DNA of 64,000 nucleotides from Paenibacillus_G sp049942825 (GTDB taxonomy: Bacteria; Bacillota; Bacilli; Paenibacillales; NBRC-103111), in assembly GCF_049942825.1 (NCBI RefSeq), contig NZ_CP187970.1, positions 6,200,001 to 6,264,000 on the forward strand. The letters run 5' to 3'. Of this stretch, positions 16,328 to 27,700 are shown piece after piece. The notes under the pieces are model-generated. The model was not told the DNA's origin. It worked only from the letters and a program-made list of their open reading frames with translations, and did no database searches. A program made the position numbers and the translations under genes. Each line of letters begins with the position of its first letter. Within the stretch, counting starts at the first letter, position 1.

Positions 16328-16374
16328 AAAAAAAGGCGGCCGTTCCCGAATATACCGGGGTGGCCGCCTTTTTT
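16328..16374. terminator. Bidirectional Rho-independent terminator
   Basis: AAAAAAAGGCGGCC and GGCCGCCTTTTTT form a perfect GC-rich stem with A- and T-runs on both sides, so it can stop transcription from both strands. It separates the MFS gene (plus) from the last PKS gene (minus), whose stop codon lies only a few bases away. Confidence 0.9.
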
Positions 16375-16378
16375 GGCT

Positions 16379-19300
16379 TTATGAAGGTTGAACCCCGCCT
16401 CTCGACAAGGCAAAATTCCAGAGATTCTCCGTCCCTGACCCACTCTTCCCTTGACCCAGAGAAACGGACTGCTCCTCCGATTTCCGCGCGTCCAGGCGCT
16501 GCAGCAAGGGGTGATTCGAAGACCGAGAAAGAGCCTCTCGAACCGTCGCCCCAGCCGGACGATTCGTCTCGGCTTTGGGCACCCAATACCGTTCTTTGGC
16601 GAACGGATAGGTCGGCAGACGAACTCGGCTCATGGTATCTGTACGGTCATACAATCCATTCCAATCGATGGAAATCCCGGAGACCCATAATCCGGCCAGA
16701 GCCTCCAGGTTCCGCGAAGCAATCGAGTCTGCCACCGCTTGGTCCGCGGACAGAGCATCACCTGGTGATCTCGGCTCCTGATGAACACCCCCCTGGAAGC
16801 AGCCGCTGATCGCCCGCTCTCCGCTGCAATAGCCCTCCAGCTTTTGAAGGAGCTCCTCCCTTGATCTCACAACAAAAGCAACCCTGCAGTTCATGGCTTC
16901 ACGCCCCGTTTGAAGCGTGTAGGCGATGGCCTTCAACTCGCCGCCCGCCTCTGCGAATGGAGGGGATGGCTCCACTTCCGCGGCTCCCCCTGTGTGGCCT
17001 TCCACCAGATATTGAAGCAGCTTCCCGGCATATCTTTGGAGCGCATCCTCATGTTTGGCCGACAGGGGAACAAGGCAGGGGGTGTCCAGCCGGTGGTCTC
17101 CCGTCTTGCCTTGCGGACGGCCGCCCGTATATTCTTCTACGATCAGATGGGCATTGCTTCCATTGGCTCCGAATGAACTGATGCCGGCACGCCTTGGATA
17201 CACGGTCTTCTTCCCGTTGACCTCGAGCTCCGGCCTTCTCCATTCCCCGCTCTCCCGCTGAACGTAGAAGGAGGTGTTCTCAAAGGAAATGTACGGATTG
17301 AGCTGTTCGGCATGCAGGGAAGGAAACAGGATCTTATGCTTCATCTGCAGGAGGATTTTGGTTAATCCGGCAACCCCCGACGCCGCTTCCGCATGGCCGA
17401 TGTTCGACTTTACCGAGCCCACGGCGCAGTACTGTTTATCCGAGCTCCATTTGGCGAACGCCCGCTCCAGGCCGTGAAGTTCGATCGGGTCCCCTAGAGA
17501 GGTGCCCGTACCATGTGCTTCCACATAACTTATCGTCCGCGGATCTATGCCGGATCTCGTGATGGCATCCGAAATGACTTCCGACTGCGCTACAGGGTCA
17601 GGCACGGTGGCGCCCGACGTCTTGCCCACATGGTTAATGGCGGAGCCTTTGATCACGCCGTAGATCGGGTAGCCTTCCTTCTCCGCCTGGGAGCGCTTCG
17701 CCAGAAGAAGGGCTCCCACCCCTTCCCCGGGCACATAACCATCCCCGTCTTTGCCGAAGCTCCGGCACCGTCCGTCCGAGGATAAGAACTGGGCCTGCTG
17801 TAAGAACACATACTTGTGAGGATGTGTGACTAGGTTCACTCCCCCTGCAACGGCGTAATGGCATTCGCCGCGCTTGATGCTCTCGCATGCCAAATGAATG
17901 GCGGTCAAGGAAGATGAGCACATGGAGTCGACAGCCATCGAAGGGCCATGGAAATTCAAACAGTAGGAGACCATATTGGCTATCGATGCCGATGAGACAC
18001 CAAACGCCGACGGGGTTCCGCGCTGCGTCATTTCGGCGCTGAAGAGCTCGTAACTGTTCCAGAAAACGCCTGCAAACACGCCCACACTCTTATCGCTGTT
18101 CGACGGATAACGATGCTCGCTCCGATTCAGCGGAAAACCCGCATCTTCACAAGCCTCCCAAGCGGTCTGCAAAAAGTGTCTCGCCTGGGGATCCATCATT
18201 TCGGCCTGAGCCGCAGAGATGTTAAAAAACATTGGATCGAATTCGTCAATCCGGTCAAGAAATCCCCCATACCGGTAATACTGCTCCACATCAAACGATA
18301 GCGAGTTGTCCGCCCACCGCTCTGTCGGTATAGGGGCGATGCAATCCTTGCCGTCCCGCAGGTTGCCAAAAAACTCGTCCATGGTTCCCGCCATCGGATA
18401 CCGGCCCGACAGTCCGATAATCGCGATATCGTCATCAGACTCGGGGGAGCAGACCGGCCTGCCTGTGGATTCCGGACGGGTCCCGTCTTCTTCCCCAGCC
18501 GCAGCCGCGCCGAGGAAATCCGCTCGGATGCCCTCTCCGTCGCCGTACAAGATGATGGCCTGAGTCAAGGAATGCGCAAGAACGGTATCCATAGCTTGAA
18601 GCCCTTCCCTTGTAGGCAGAGCCCTATTGCCTTTGGAGCGGTAGAACAGCTCTTGAAGGTTCTCTTCCACCCGCATGCCGCCCTCCAGCCACAAAGGCCA
18701 ATTCACGGTAACCGTCCGCCCGAACCGTTCCCCCCGGTCTACCTGCTTCTGCCGTTCCAGAGCCAGCATATCCATGTATGCGTTCGCACTGGCATAATCC
18801 GCCTGGCCAATATTTCCCGTCACGGCCGATACGGATGAGAACAGCACAAAACAATCGAGTCTCTCTCCGCGGGTAGCCATATCGATATGCCGCATGCCGT
18901 AAACCTTGGGGCCCAATACCTCCGACACTTCATCGGCATCTTTATTCATCAGGATCTGATCCTTGAGAGCGCCCGCACAATGGAAGATGCCGGTGATGCC
19001 TCCCCATCGGTTCCGGATCTCCCCAAACGCCTGCTCTACATCCGTTTCCCTGCTGATATCGGCTTGAAGGTACACCACCTCCGCCCCCTTCGCCACCAAT
19101 TGGCGGATGGTCCGGGCTTTGGCTTCGTCTGGCTTGGAGCGGCCGATCAAGGCCAGCTTCACCCTTTGCCGGGAGGCGAGATGGTCCGCAACGTGCAATC
19201 CCAAGCCGCCCAAGCCACCCGTAATCACGTATACGCCATTCTGCCGGTAGGCAGGCCGGTGTTCCTGCAGATGCACTTCGCCGTGCTCTTGGACAAAACG

Positions 19301-21742
19301 TTCGGCAGGGCTGCCCTTATAGCGTACGCTTACGGTTCCGCGTCCATGGGACCGTGCTTCCTCCCTAAGCACTTCAACCATCGTTCTATTCTCGCCGCGG
19401 TCCCCCTCCGGCTCCATCCAGATGATTTGACTGTTAATTTTGGGGTTCTCCATATACGCGGTTTTCAACAAGCCTTCCAATGCAAAAACATACGGGCTCT
19501 CCCCGGCCGAGATCACCTGCAGCAGCAGCTCTGATTTGGCTTTTTGTTTCACGAACGACTTGATATAAAGAAGAAGCTGCTTGAGCTTATCCTCGAACTG
19601 GCCGGCTCCGTCGGTCTTGTCGGAATTCAGCCGGATGATCTCGTCGAAGTACGGCGTACCGCTCCCAACGCCCAAAGGAGTGTCGTCGTATAGAACGACA
19701 GCATGGTACCGCGGGTCCTCCCTCTTCAAGCTTGGCATGGCCCTCTTCCTCCAGACCCGCTCGAAGAACAAGGTCTCCCCTGCAGGGTCCGGGGCCGTAC
19801 CGGCACCGGTTCCCCGCTCTCCCCCGGCTTCCCCGCCATTGCGGAAGGCACCGGCACCGAACGCTCTGGCATGATGCTCGAGCAGATAGCCCGACAGGCT
19901 GTCGATCGTGGAGTATTCGAACAGCAGCGTCGGGTATAACGCGCCGCTGACTTTCTCCTCCAGCACTTTCACCAGCCCCAGCAGGTGAACCGAATCCAGT
20001 CCCAGCTCGTAGAATCCGTCACCCGGGCCGATGGCGTTCGGCTGAACATGGAGCACTTCGGCAATGACGCCTTGCAGATAAGCACGGATACGCGCACGGA
20101 TCTCGCCGCTGTCCGCAGACGGAAGAAGCACGGCGGGCCGTACGCCGCCTTCCCGGCCTCTCCCGGCAAACGGAGGGGCGCCGGCATCGAAGGCGCCCGC
20201 ATGATGCTCGAGCAGATACGCCGACAAGCTGTCGATCGTGGAATATTCGAAGAGCAGGGTCGGGTACAACGTGCCGCTGATCGTCTCCTCCAGCACTTTC
20301 ACCAGTCCCAGCAGCTGGACCGAGTCCAGTCCCAGCTCGTAGAATCCGTCACCCGGGCCGATGGCGTTCGGCTGAACATGGAGCACTTCGGCAATGACCC
20401 CCTGCAGATAAGCACGGATACGCGCACGGATCTCGCCGCTGTCCGCAGACGGAAGAAGCCCTGCAGGCCGCACGCCTTCTTCCCGGTCTCTCCCGGCATA
20501 CGAAGGGACTCCGGCATCGAAGGCGCCCGCATGATGCTCGAGCAGATACGCCGACAGGCTGTCGATCGTGGAGTATTCGAACAGCAGCGTCGGGTACAAC
20601 GTGCCGCTCACCTTCTCTTCCAGCACTTTCACCAGCCCCAGCAGCTGGACCGAATCCAATCCGAGTTCATAGAACCCGTCTCCCGGGCCGATGGCATCCG
20701 GATGAACGTGCAGAACGCCGGAGATGACTTCCTTCAGGTAAGAAACAACCGCATACGGCCCGCTCCCCTCGGCTGAGGTTGAGGTCCCTGCGGGCGTCTG
20801 TTCCCCAGCTCCAGGGGATGGCTGCACCCTATCCGCAAGGGGGGCTGGCTCCGGAGACCGAAGCCCGATCAGCTTGCGGATCGCTTGCGGTTCCCGGATC
20901 CGTTTTACGCTGAATTTGCCGAACTCGACCAAGACCTCGCCCTTCTCGTCATAAATCGTGATATCGCGGGATACCAGGTCAGGGTTGACAGGGAGAGCGC
21001 CGGACGGTGCTCTTTCTTCCGTATGGGTATAGATGGTTGGGGTCAGCTTCCGGTGGATGCAGAACCGTTCGATGGTGATAGGCATATAAGCGGAACGGTC
21101 TTCATTGATCCAATTCTGGGTGCCGTTCTTGCTAAAGGACAACCCTGCCATAGAGGCCCCGTCCAAAAAAGCGACATGGGCATAGAACGAGTCGAAATGA
21201 CTGTAGGCCAGCTCGCTAAGCTGCAACCGCATAACCTCTTGATTCTTTTTTTGGTACACCCGTCCCGCCGTCTTCATGAACGTGAAGTGCTGTATCTCCG
21301 TTCGGCGTGCCATCTCATACATCTCGTCCATATCCCACTGCTCGTCGGCAGAGCGAATGAACGACTGCAGGTCCACCGTCTGCCGCACCGCGGCTTTCTC
21401 TTCCCTGACATAGAGCAGGCACTCCATATTCTGCGCGGGCTCCGGGTCGATGACCTGCCCGTTCTTCACTTTCTTGGAGGTGACCGTAACCTGCCAATGG
21501 GATGGCCGCGGCACAAACGTAACCAAGATCTGCTGGTCGAACGTTTCCGAGGTCACAACGGGCTGCTTGAATAAGATATGCCTAAGTTCGATCATCAGCG
21601 TCCCCGTAAGGGCAGGCGACAACCGGTAGATCATATCCAATAATGCCACGCCCGGGAGTGTCCGTACGCCGTGAACCTGATGGTCCCGAACGATATAGTT
21701 GCCGTGATGCAGCGTTTGCAAAAAGGTTTTCTGCGCGCTCAT
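16379..21742 (-). CDS. Trans-AT PKS: DH-ACP-ACP-ACP-KR-KS, no release domain
   Basis: 1,787 residues, last gene of the cluster. Residues 1-290 are a DH completing the module begun by the preceding protein (HxxxGxxxxP as RDHQVHGVRTLPG, His21; FLDGASMAG). Three nearly identical ACPs follow (about 335-640, each with GLDSVQLLG or GLDSVHLLG). A KR spans about 660-1060 (ITGGLGGLG, SS, DYASAN; Asp in GALKD predicts B-type). A KS spans about 1100-1530 with DSMCSSSL (Cys1275), HGTGTSLGD and NIGHAEAASG. The last 50 residues begin like a DH (NHPLLQRLD) and then stop at the terminator. There is no AT, no ACP after the KS and no thioesterase. Either the chain moves to another protein or the gene is truncated. 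ATG 21742 is 15 bases after the preceding stop. Confidence 0.92.
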   Translation of the reverse strand: MSAQKTFLQTLHHGNYIVRDHQVHGVRTLPGVALLDMIYRLSPALTGTLMIELRHILFKQPVVTSETFDQQILVTFVPRPSHWQVTVTSKKVKNGQVIDPEPAQNMECLLYVREEKAAVRQTVDLQSFIRSADEQWDMDEMYEMARRTEIQHFTFMKTAGRVYQKKNQEVMRLQLSELAYSHFDSFYAHVAFLDGASMAGLSFSKNGTQNWINEDRSAYMPITIERFCIHRKLTPTIYTHTEERAPSGALPVNPDLVSRDITIYDEKGEVLVEFGKFSVKRIREPQAIRKLIGLRSPEPAPLADRVQPSPGAGEQTPAGTSTSAEGSGPYAVVSYLKEVISGVLHVHPDAIGPGDGFYELGLDSVQLLGLVKVLEEKVSGTLYPTLLFEYSTIDSLSAYLLEHHAGAFDAGVPSYAGRDREEGVRPAGLLPSADSGEIRARIRAYLQGVIAEVLHVQPNAIGPGDGFYELGLDSVQLLGLVKVLEETISGTLYPTLLFEYSTIDSLSAYLLEHHAGAFDAGAPPFAGRGREGGVRPAVLLPSADSGEIRARIRAYLQGVIAEVLHVQPNAIGPGDGFYELGLDSVHLLGLVKVLEEKVSGALYPTLLFEYSTIDSLSGYLLEHHARAFGAGAFRNGGEAGGERGTGAGTAPDPAGETLFFERVWRKRAMPSLKREDPRYHAVVLYDDTPLGVGSGTPYFDEIIRLNSDKTDGAGQFEDKLKQLLLYIKSFVKQKAKSELLLQVISAGESPYVFALEGLLKTAYMENPKINSQIIWMEPEGDRGENRTMVEVLREEARSHGRGTVSVRYKGSPAERFVQEHGEVHLQEHRPAYRQNGVYVITGGLGGLGLHVADHLASRQRVKLALIGRSKPDEAKARTIRQLVAKGAEVVYLQADISRETDVEQAFGEIRNRWGGITGIFHCAGALKDQILMNKDADEVSEVLGPKVYGMRHIDMATRGERLDCFVLFSSVSAVTGNIGQADYASANAYMDMLALERQKQVDRGERFGRTVTVNWPLWLEGGMRVEENLQELFYRSKGNRALPTREGLQAMDTVLAHSLTQAIILYGDGEGIRADFLGAAAAGEEDGTRPESTGRPVCSPESDDDIAIIGLSGRYPMAGTMDEFFGNLRDGKDCIAPIPTERWADNSLSFDVEQYYRYGGFLDRIDEFDPMFFNISAAQAEMMDPQARHFLQTAWEACEDAGFPLNRSEHRYPSNSDKSVGVFAGVFWNSYELFSAEMTQRGTPSAFGVSSASIANMVSYCLNFHGPSMAVDSMCSSSLTAIHLACESIKRGECHYAVAGGVNLVTHPHKYVFLQQAQFLSSDGRCRSFGKDGDGYVPGEGVGALLLAKRSQAEKEGYPIYGVIKGSAINHVGKTSGATVPDPVAQSEVISDAITRSGIDPRTISYVEAHGTGTSLGDPIELHGLERAFAKWSSDKQYCAVGSVKSNIGHAEAASGVAGLTKILLQMKHKILFPSLHAEQLNPYISFENTSFYVQRESGEWRRPELEVNGKKTVYPRRAGISSFGANGSNAHLIVEEYTGGRPQGKTGDHRLDTPCLVPLSAKHEDALQRYAGKLLQYLVEGHTGGAAEVEPSPPFAEAGGELKAIAYTLQTGREAMNCRVAFVVRSREELLQKLEGYCSGERAISGCFQGGVHQEPRSPGDALSADQAVADSIASRNLEALAGLWVSGISIDWNGLYDRTDTMSRVRLPTYPFAKERYWVPKAETNRPAGATVREALSRSSNHPLLQRLDARKSEEQSVSLGQGKSGSGTENLWNFALSRGGVQPS
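19871..20740. repeat. 330-bp tandem repeat encoding three ACPs
   Basis: The run ATGATGCTCGAGCAGATA recurs at 19871, 20201 and 20531, exactly 330 bases apart. Each unit codes one ACP plus its linker. The first two units are the most alike, including the linker; the third diverges at its right end. All three keep the Ser of GLDSV for phosphopantetheine, so all can carry a chain. Confidence 0.9.
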
Positions 21743-21757
21743 GGATATCCAGCCCCT

Positions 21758-24700
21758 TTATTCAACCTCTACCGTCTCAAAAAAAGCGGCGAACTCCCCA
21801 CTCGTTGGAGGAACCGCCTTGGATTCCGGCCAATACCGTTTGCGGTTAAAGGAAATGACCGGCTTTCTTGAGGCAAGGGAAGCCCGATGCGTCACCGGTA
21901 TGCCTTCATTACTGACGATGATGTGGGCGTTGTTGCCTCCAAGACCGAAGGAACTGATCCCTGCCCGCAATACAGGGCCATCGCTCGTCCACTTGGTATG
22001 CTCCTGGACGATATAGAAGGGGGAATCGTCAAACTGAAACCTCGGATTCGGGATGCTGCAGTGCAGCGTAGGCGGAAGCTCTTCATGAACCAAGGAAAGC
22101 AGCACTTTAATGAAGCTCGCTACGCCCGCCGCGCTGATCAAATGTCCGATATTGCTCTTGACGCTGCCGACGCCGCAATATTGCCTTTTCTCCGTGTATT
22201 TCGAAAAGACGCTCGTCAATGCTTTCAATTCGATCGGGTCTCCGATCAAGGTACCGGTCCCATGCGTCTCCACGTAACTGACGCTTCCGGGGTGAATCTT
22301 CGCATCGGCAATGGCCTTCTCGATCAGCTCCTTCTGTGCCTCGGGATTCGGGGTAGTAATGCCCATTGTGTTGCCGTCATTATTAATAGCCGACCCGTCG
22401 ATAACGCCATAAATCTTGTCGTTATCCTGTATCGCCTGATGGAGCGGCTTGAGGACGACGACGCCGCAGCCTTCCCCAACCCCAATCCCGTTGGCGTTCG
22501 CGCTGAAGGACTGACAGCGGCCATCCGGCGATAAGATGTTGGCCGTACTGAGCAGGACGTAAATCGATTCGTCCAGGATGATATCCACCCCGCCGGCCAG
22601 CGCCATTTCGCTCTCCCCGTTCAAGATGCTCTTGGCAGCCATATGAATCGCCGTCAAGGAACTCGAGCATGCCGTGTCGACGATCATGTTGGGGCCTTTG
22701 AAATTATAGACATGCGACAAGTGCGCCGCGATGAAGTTTTGGCCGACGCCCACGATCGTATCCTTGTCGGCTCTCCCCAGCTTCTGATAATAGGTGCTTG
22801 TTCTAGCCCCAATGAAAACGCCGACTTGCCGGTTCCACAGCTCTTCTTTCCCGTAGCCTGCATCGGCCAGGGCACCGGCCCCGCATTCGAGAATTTTGCG
22901 CTGCAGGGGATCAAGCTGCACCGCGAGAGACTCGGGGATCTGGAAGTATGAAGGATCGAACTCTTCGATCTGATCCAGGAACGCCCCGACCTTATGGATT
23001 CGCCTCGCAACGGGATGCTCCTTCTCCCGGTCCCACCGGTTAGCCGGAGCCGGCCGGATGCTGTCTTTGGCCCCTTTCAGATTCTCCCAATACTCCGTCT
23101 TATCGGAGGCATCCGGGAACTGGCAATCCACTCCCACCACGGCGATCTTGCCCCTGAACTCCTGATCATCCGTACGCCGCTTAGGGGAATCGGCCGGCGA
23201 ATTCACGCCGGGCACAGGCGAAATGTACGGCTCTTGGCTAACTTGAAGCCGTGCCGGCCCTGCCGGCGGAGCCGCCTCCTTAGACAAGCGTGCCCTCAGC
23301 ACATCCGGATAGGTTCGCGACAAGTGCGCAGCCAAGCCTCTCATCGTCGGATACTCCAGGATGAGGGAGGGATCAAGCGCCACTTCGTCCAGCTCGTAAT
23401 CCATTCTTGTGATCACCTGCGCCAACAGAATGGAGTCCATTCCATACTGTTGAAACGGGATATCCGGCCGAAACTCCGAGGCGTCGACCCGCAGTTCTTT
23501 GGCAAACAAGGCAATCAGCCAGGCTTCCGTGTCCTGGAGAAGGTCACCCGCATAGCCCGCCGAAGCGGCAGATGCGCCTGTCTCCTCCGGTAAGCGCCGG
23601 CTGGGGGAGGAGTTCTGCTGCCCTTGCGGAGCCAGCCGCTTCCGTAATACGTCAGGGTAGGCTGCCGCTAAGTACCCCGCCAGGGTCCGCATTGTCGGAT
23701 ATTCCAAGATGATGGACGGGTCGAGCGCCACCTCTTCCAGTTCATAATCCATCCGTGTAATGACCTGCGCCAACAGAATAGAGTCCATCCCGTACTGTTG
23801 GAACGCAATATCCGGCCCGAATTCCGACGCGTCCATCCTCAGCTCCTTGGAGAACAGCGAGACCAGCCAGGCTTGCGCCGCTTGAACCAGACCGCCGCCG
23901 TCGTTCCCGTCCGCCGCAGCTCCCGCAGGTGAGCTATCCGTCTGCAGCACGGCTTCCTGCTGGTCTTCGGATTGGATTCTGCGGCGGGCCAGCAGCTGCC
24001 CGGGTTCCCACACGGCCGAATTCACGAGCGCGGGAAGCACCACCGTATGCCGCTTCAATGCCAGAATGCGGTCGAGCATGGACAGCCCTTCTTCGTTGGA
24101 CATGCTCAGCATCCCTGTTTGCTTATAAGGAAGACTGGTCACTTCCCCGATCCCCACTTCTCTCCAGCTCGACCACTGGATGCTGACGATCGGGCAGGAG
24201 GCCGCTTTGGATTCGGCAAAATAATCCATATACGCATTGGCCATGGCATAATCGCTTATCCCGGCTCCAAGCGTTGGAATAATCGCCGAGACCGAGGAGT
24301 ACAGCACAAAGAATTGCAGAGGCTCGTTCTGAAAGCTATGATACATGACATCCAGGCCCATAACCTTCGGATTGAGCACTTGACCGATGACTTCAGGCGA
24401 TTTTCGGATAAAGGCCAGATTCTCAAGGTCGGCCAGCCCCGCGCAATGGATGACCCCCCCGATCGGTCCCATAAAGCGCTTGACACTGTCCACACTCGCG
24501 CGCATGGCCTGAACATCGCCCAAATCAACCGATAGAACAAAGACTTCCACGCCCTCGTTCTCAATGTCCCGGATGGAGCGGATTTTTTGGGCGGCCGCCG
24601 TATTCTGCCCCTCGTAGGCGTCCCACTGGTCCCTCGGCGGCAGCATCTCCCTGCCGGAGAGCACCAATTGTTTTACCCCGTAGTGCTTCACGAAGTGCCG

Positions 24701-27700
24701 GGCGCACAGCAAGCCGAGGCCCTTCGTTCCTCCGGTAATCCATAATACATGGCGTTCCGGGAAGCTCCGGCGGGTGCCGGCCGGCATCCCGTATTCCTCC
24801 GCTTCCTGCAGCAGAGCCCGGTACCTCGTACCGCTGCGGTAACAAACTTCCGTATCGTCGTTTGCGGCGAGGAACTCCTGCGCAATCTGTTCGGCCAGGA
24901 TGGCGTCGGCCGCCGCGAGCTCACCGTCCATATGCCGGGAGCGGACATAACTGTACTCGCTTTGCAGCATACGGTACAATCCTACGCGCAAGGCGCCTGC
25001 CATATTGACGGTCTCGTTCCGATAGGACTCCAGAGAGCGGGTAACGCACAGCATCATGAAATGCTCCCTTTGTCCGTACTCGATCAACTTTTGCAGCCAC
25101 GCGATCCAATGGACTTCGGATGTGCCTTCCCTTCCGCAGCCGATCAAGTCGATGCATCCGATATACCGTCCCCACACGTGATCCGGCTGCTGCAGCTCGG
25201 CCTGCAGCCCGTCCACATATACCGCCCTGGCCTCCGGGAGAAAGCGGGCAATAAGCTCCGCGAGCGGCCGTGTTTCCTCTGTGGTCAGGACAGCCACGCT
25301 TCCGTTCAGTCCGCGGGGTTCGGCCCATACCGGCGCGGGTTCCCAATGCTTGGTCATCCAGCTGAATCTGCGCTGTTCGGACGCAAGGGAAGCACGGCTT
25401 GGCCGTACGGATGCAGAAGGCTCACGCTGTTCGGATGAGAGACCGTTCTCAGGCACCCAGTATCTCTCTTTCCCGAACGGGTAGGTTGGCAGCGGGATCC
25501 GGGAGTATTCCCCCTGGTTGAACAACGCATGGAACTCAAGCTCGCACCCCTGCACGAACAATTCGGCGGCCTCGGCCAAATCGTCCATGTAGGTTTGCGC
25601 CTGAAATTCGCCTGCGCATCGGCGGATGCACTCGTTGCCGTACTGCTCCAGCCGCTCGCGTTCCTCCTGCGGCACGGGTCCCTGCGGCACGAGCGTGGTG
25701 AATACCCGGGGACTGCTCCCCTGCTCGAGCCACTTCGTCGATACCGCCATAAGCTCCGGCAGGCTGCGGACCGTGCAAGCCCATCGGTAAGCCAGGTGCT
25801 TGCGGCCCGTCAGAAGAGTATGGCTCATATTCCCGCAGTCGAGATCCGGCTCCTGGGCACAAAATCCGGCGAGCTGTGTGACCTGCCGGCGCAGCTGCTC
25901 TTCGGTCCGGGCCGACAGAGCGATGAGATAAGCAGGCCTGGACTCGTGGAAACGCTGGATATCCGGGGCTTCTTCGATCACCATGTGCACGTTCGTCCCG
26001 CTGAAGCCAAACGAACTGATCGCTGCGCGCCGCTTCGTGCGGGGGGCGGCCGGCCACGGCAGCAGCTGCCGGTTCACATAGAACGGGCTTCCCTCCGTCC
26101 GAATATTGGCGTTCGTCTTCTCGTAATGCAGGGAAGGCACGATCTGCTTATGCTTCAGCGAAAGAAGCACTTTGATCAGACCCGCCACACCGGATGCGTA
26201 TTGGGTATGACCGATGCTGCTTTTGACAGTGCCCAGAGCACAATAGTTCGTCTTCTCCGTATATTTGCCGAAGGCCCGGGTTAACGCCTTGTATTCGATC
26301 GGATCGCCCAACTGCGTGCCGGTCCCATGCGCCTCCACCACCTGAATCTCCTCCGGATGAAGTCCGAACGTATCGTATACGGCCCGCTCCAGCCTTTCTT
26401 GAGACAGGGCGCTGGGCGCCGTAATTCCATTCGTGGATCCATCCTGATTCATCGCCGTTCCCCGGATAACCCCATAGATGTGATCTCCGTCCGCCTGGGC
26501 ATCGCGGAGGCGCTTCAGTACCACGACGCCCGCCCCTTCTCCCGGCACAAACCCGTCCGCCCGGTGATCAAAGGCATAGCACCGTCCCGAAGGGGACAAC
26601 ATCCCCGCCCGGTTGGAATACAGATAGAAGTCCGGGGTCGTTTGTACAAAAATACCGCCGGCCAGCGCCATCTCGGTCTCCCCTGCCCATAATCCCTGGC
26701 AGGCCAGATGAATCGCTGCCAGAGAGCTGGAGCATGCCGTATCGACTGCGATAGCGGGCCCCTGCAGATCGAGGTAGTAGGCGATCCTCGCCGGAATAAT
26801 AGAGCTGGCATTCCCCCAGAAGGCTTGAGCCGGCGGCTGGTCCCCGAGCAGCTTCGCGTAATCCGAAGGGCCGCAGCCTACATAGACGCCACAGGACTTG
26901 CCCTGCATGCCCGCTCCCGCATAACCGGCATCCTCCAGTGCCTTCCACGATTCCTCGAGGAAAATGCGCTGCTGCGGATCCATGTACGCTGCTTCCAAGC
27001 CGGTGATGTTGAAGAACATCGGATCGAACCGGTCGATGCCCTCTATAAACCCGCCCCGGTTGCAGTATGGGGTCCCCGGCGAGTAGAGGGCAGACAGATC
27101 CCAGCGGGTGACTTCCTGCGTCAGATCCCTCCCGTTCGCCAGGTGCTCCCAGAGCGCATGCACATCATCCGAGCCGGCGAACCGCCCGCTTATGCCGATG
27201 ACCGCAATTTCTTTTCCTTCCGTTCCCCCTCGGGTTATCCGTTCCGGCGGGTTCACCGGCGAGCCGATTCCCCTTCGCGGCAGATCGGAATAAGCCGCTC
27301 GCGACTGTTCCCTCCCCGCAAGTACGGGAGGGGCAGCCCCCAGGTCCGCTCTGTCCGAAGATTCAGCGGCAGGCCTGATCCTTACCGGGGTGTAGAAGGA
27401 TTGAATATGATCGGCCAATTGGTTGACGGTGCTGTAGTCGAAGAGATCCGTGCTTTCCAATTCGATCTGCAACGCCTTATTGATGCTCTGCACGAGCTGC
27501 ACACCCGTGATCGAATCCACGCCATAGTCGGAGAAGGAATCATCCGGATCGATCATGCGGAGCGGTACCTTCAGGCATTCGGATACCTTCTGCAGAAGGG
27601 TTGCCTTCACCTGATCCGGCCCGGGTGTTCCCGGGACCGGAGCCTGATCTTGCTGCCCGACGCGACCCGGGCTCTCCGGCGCTGCCGGGGCTCCCCCCCT

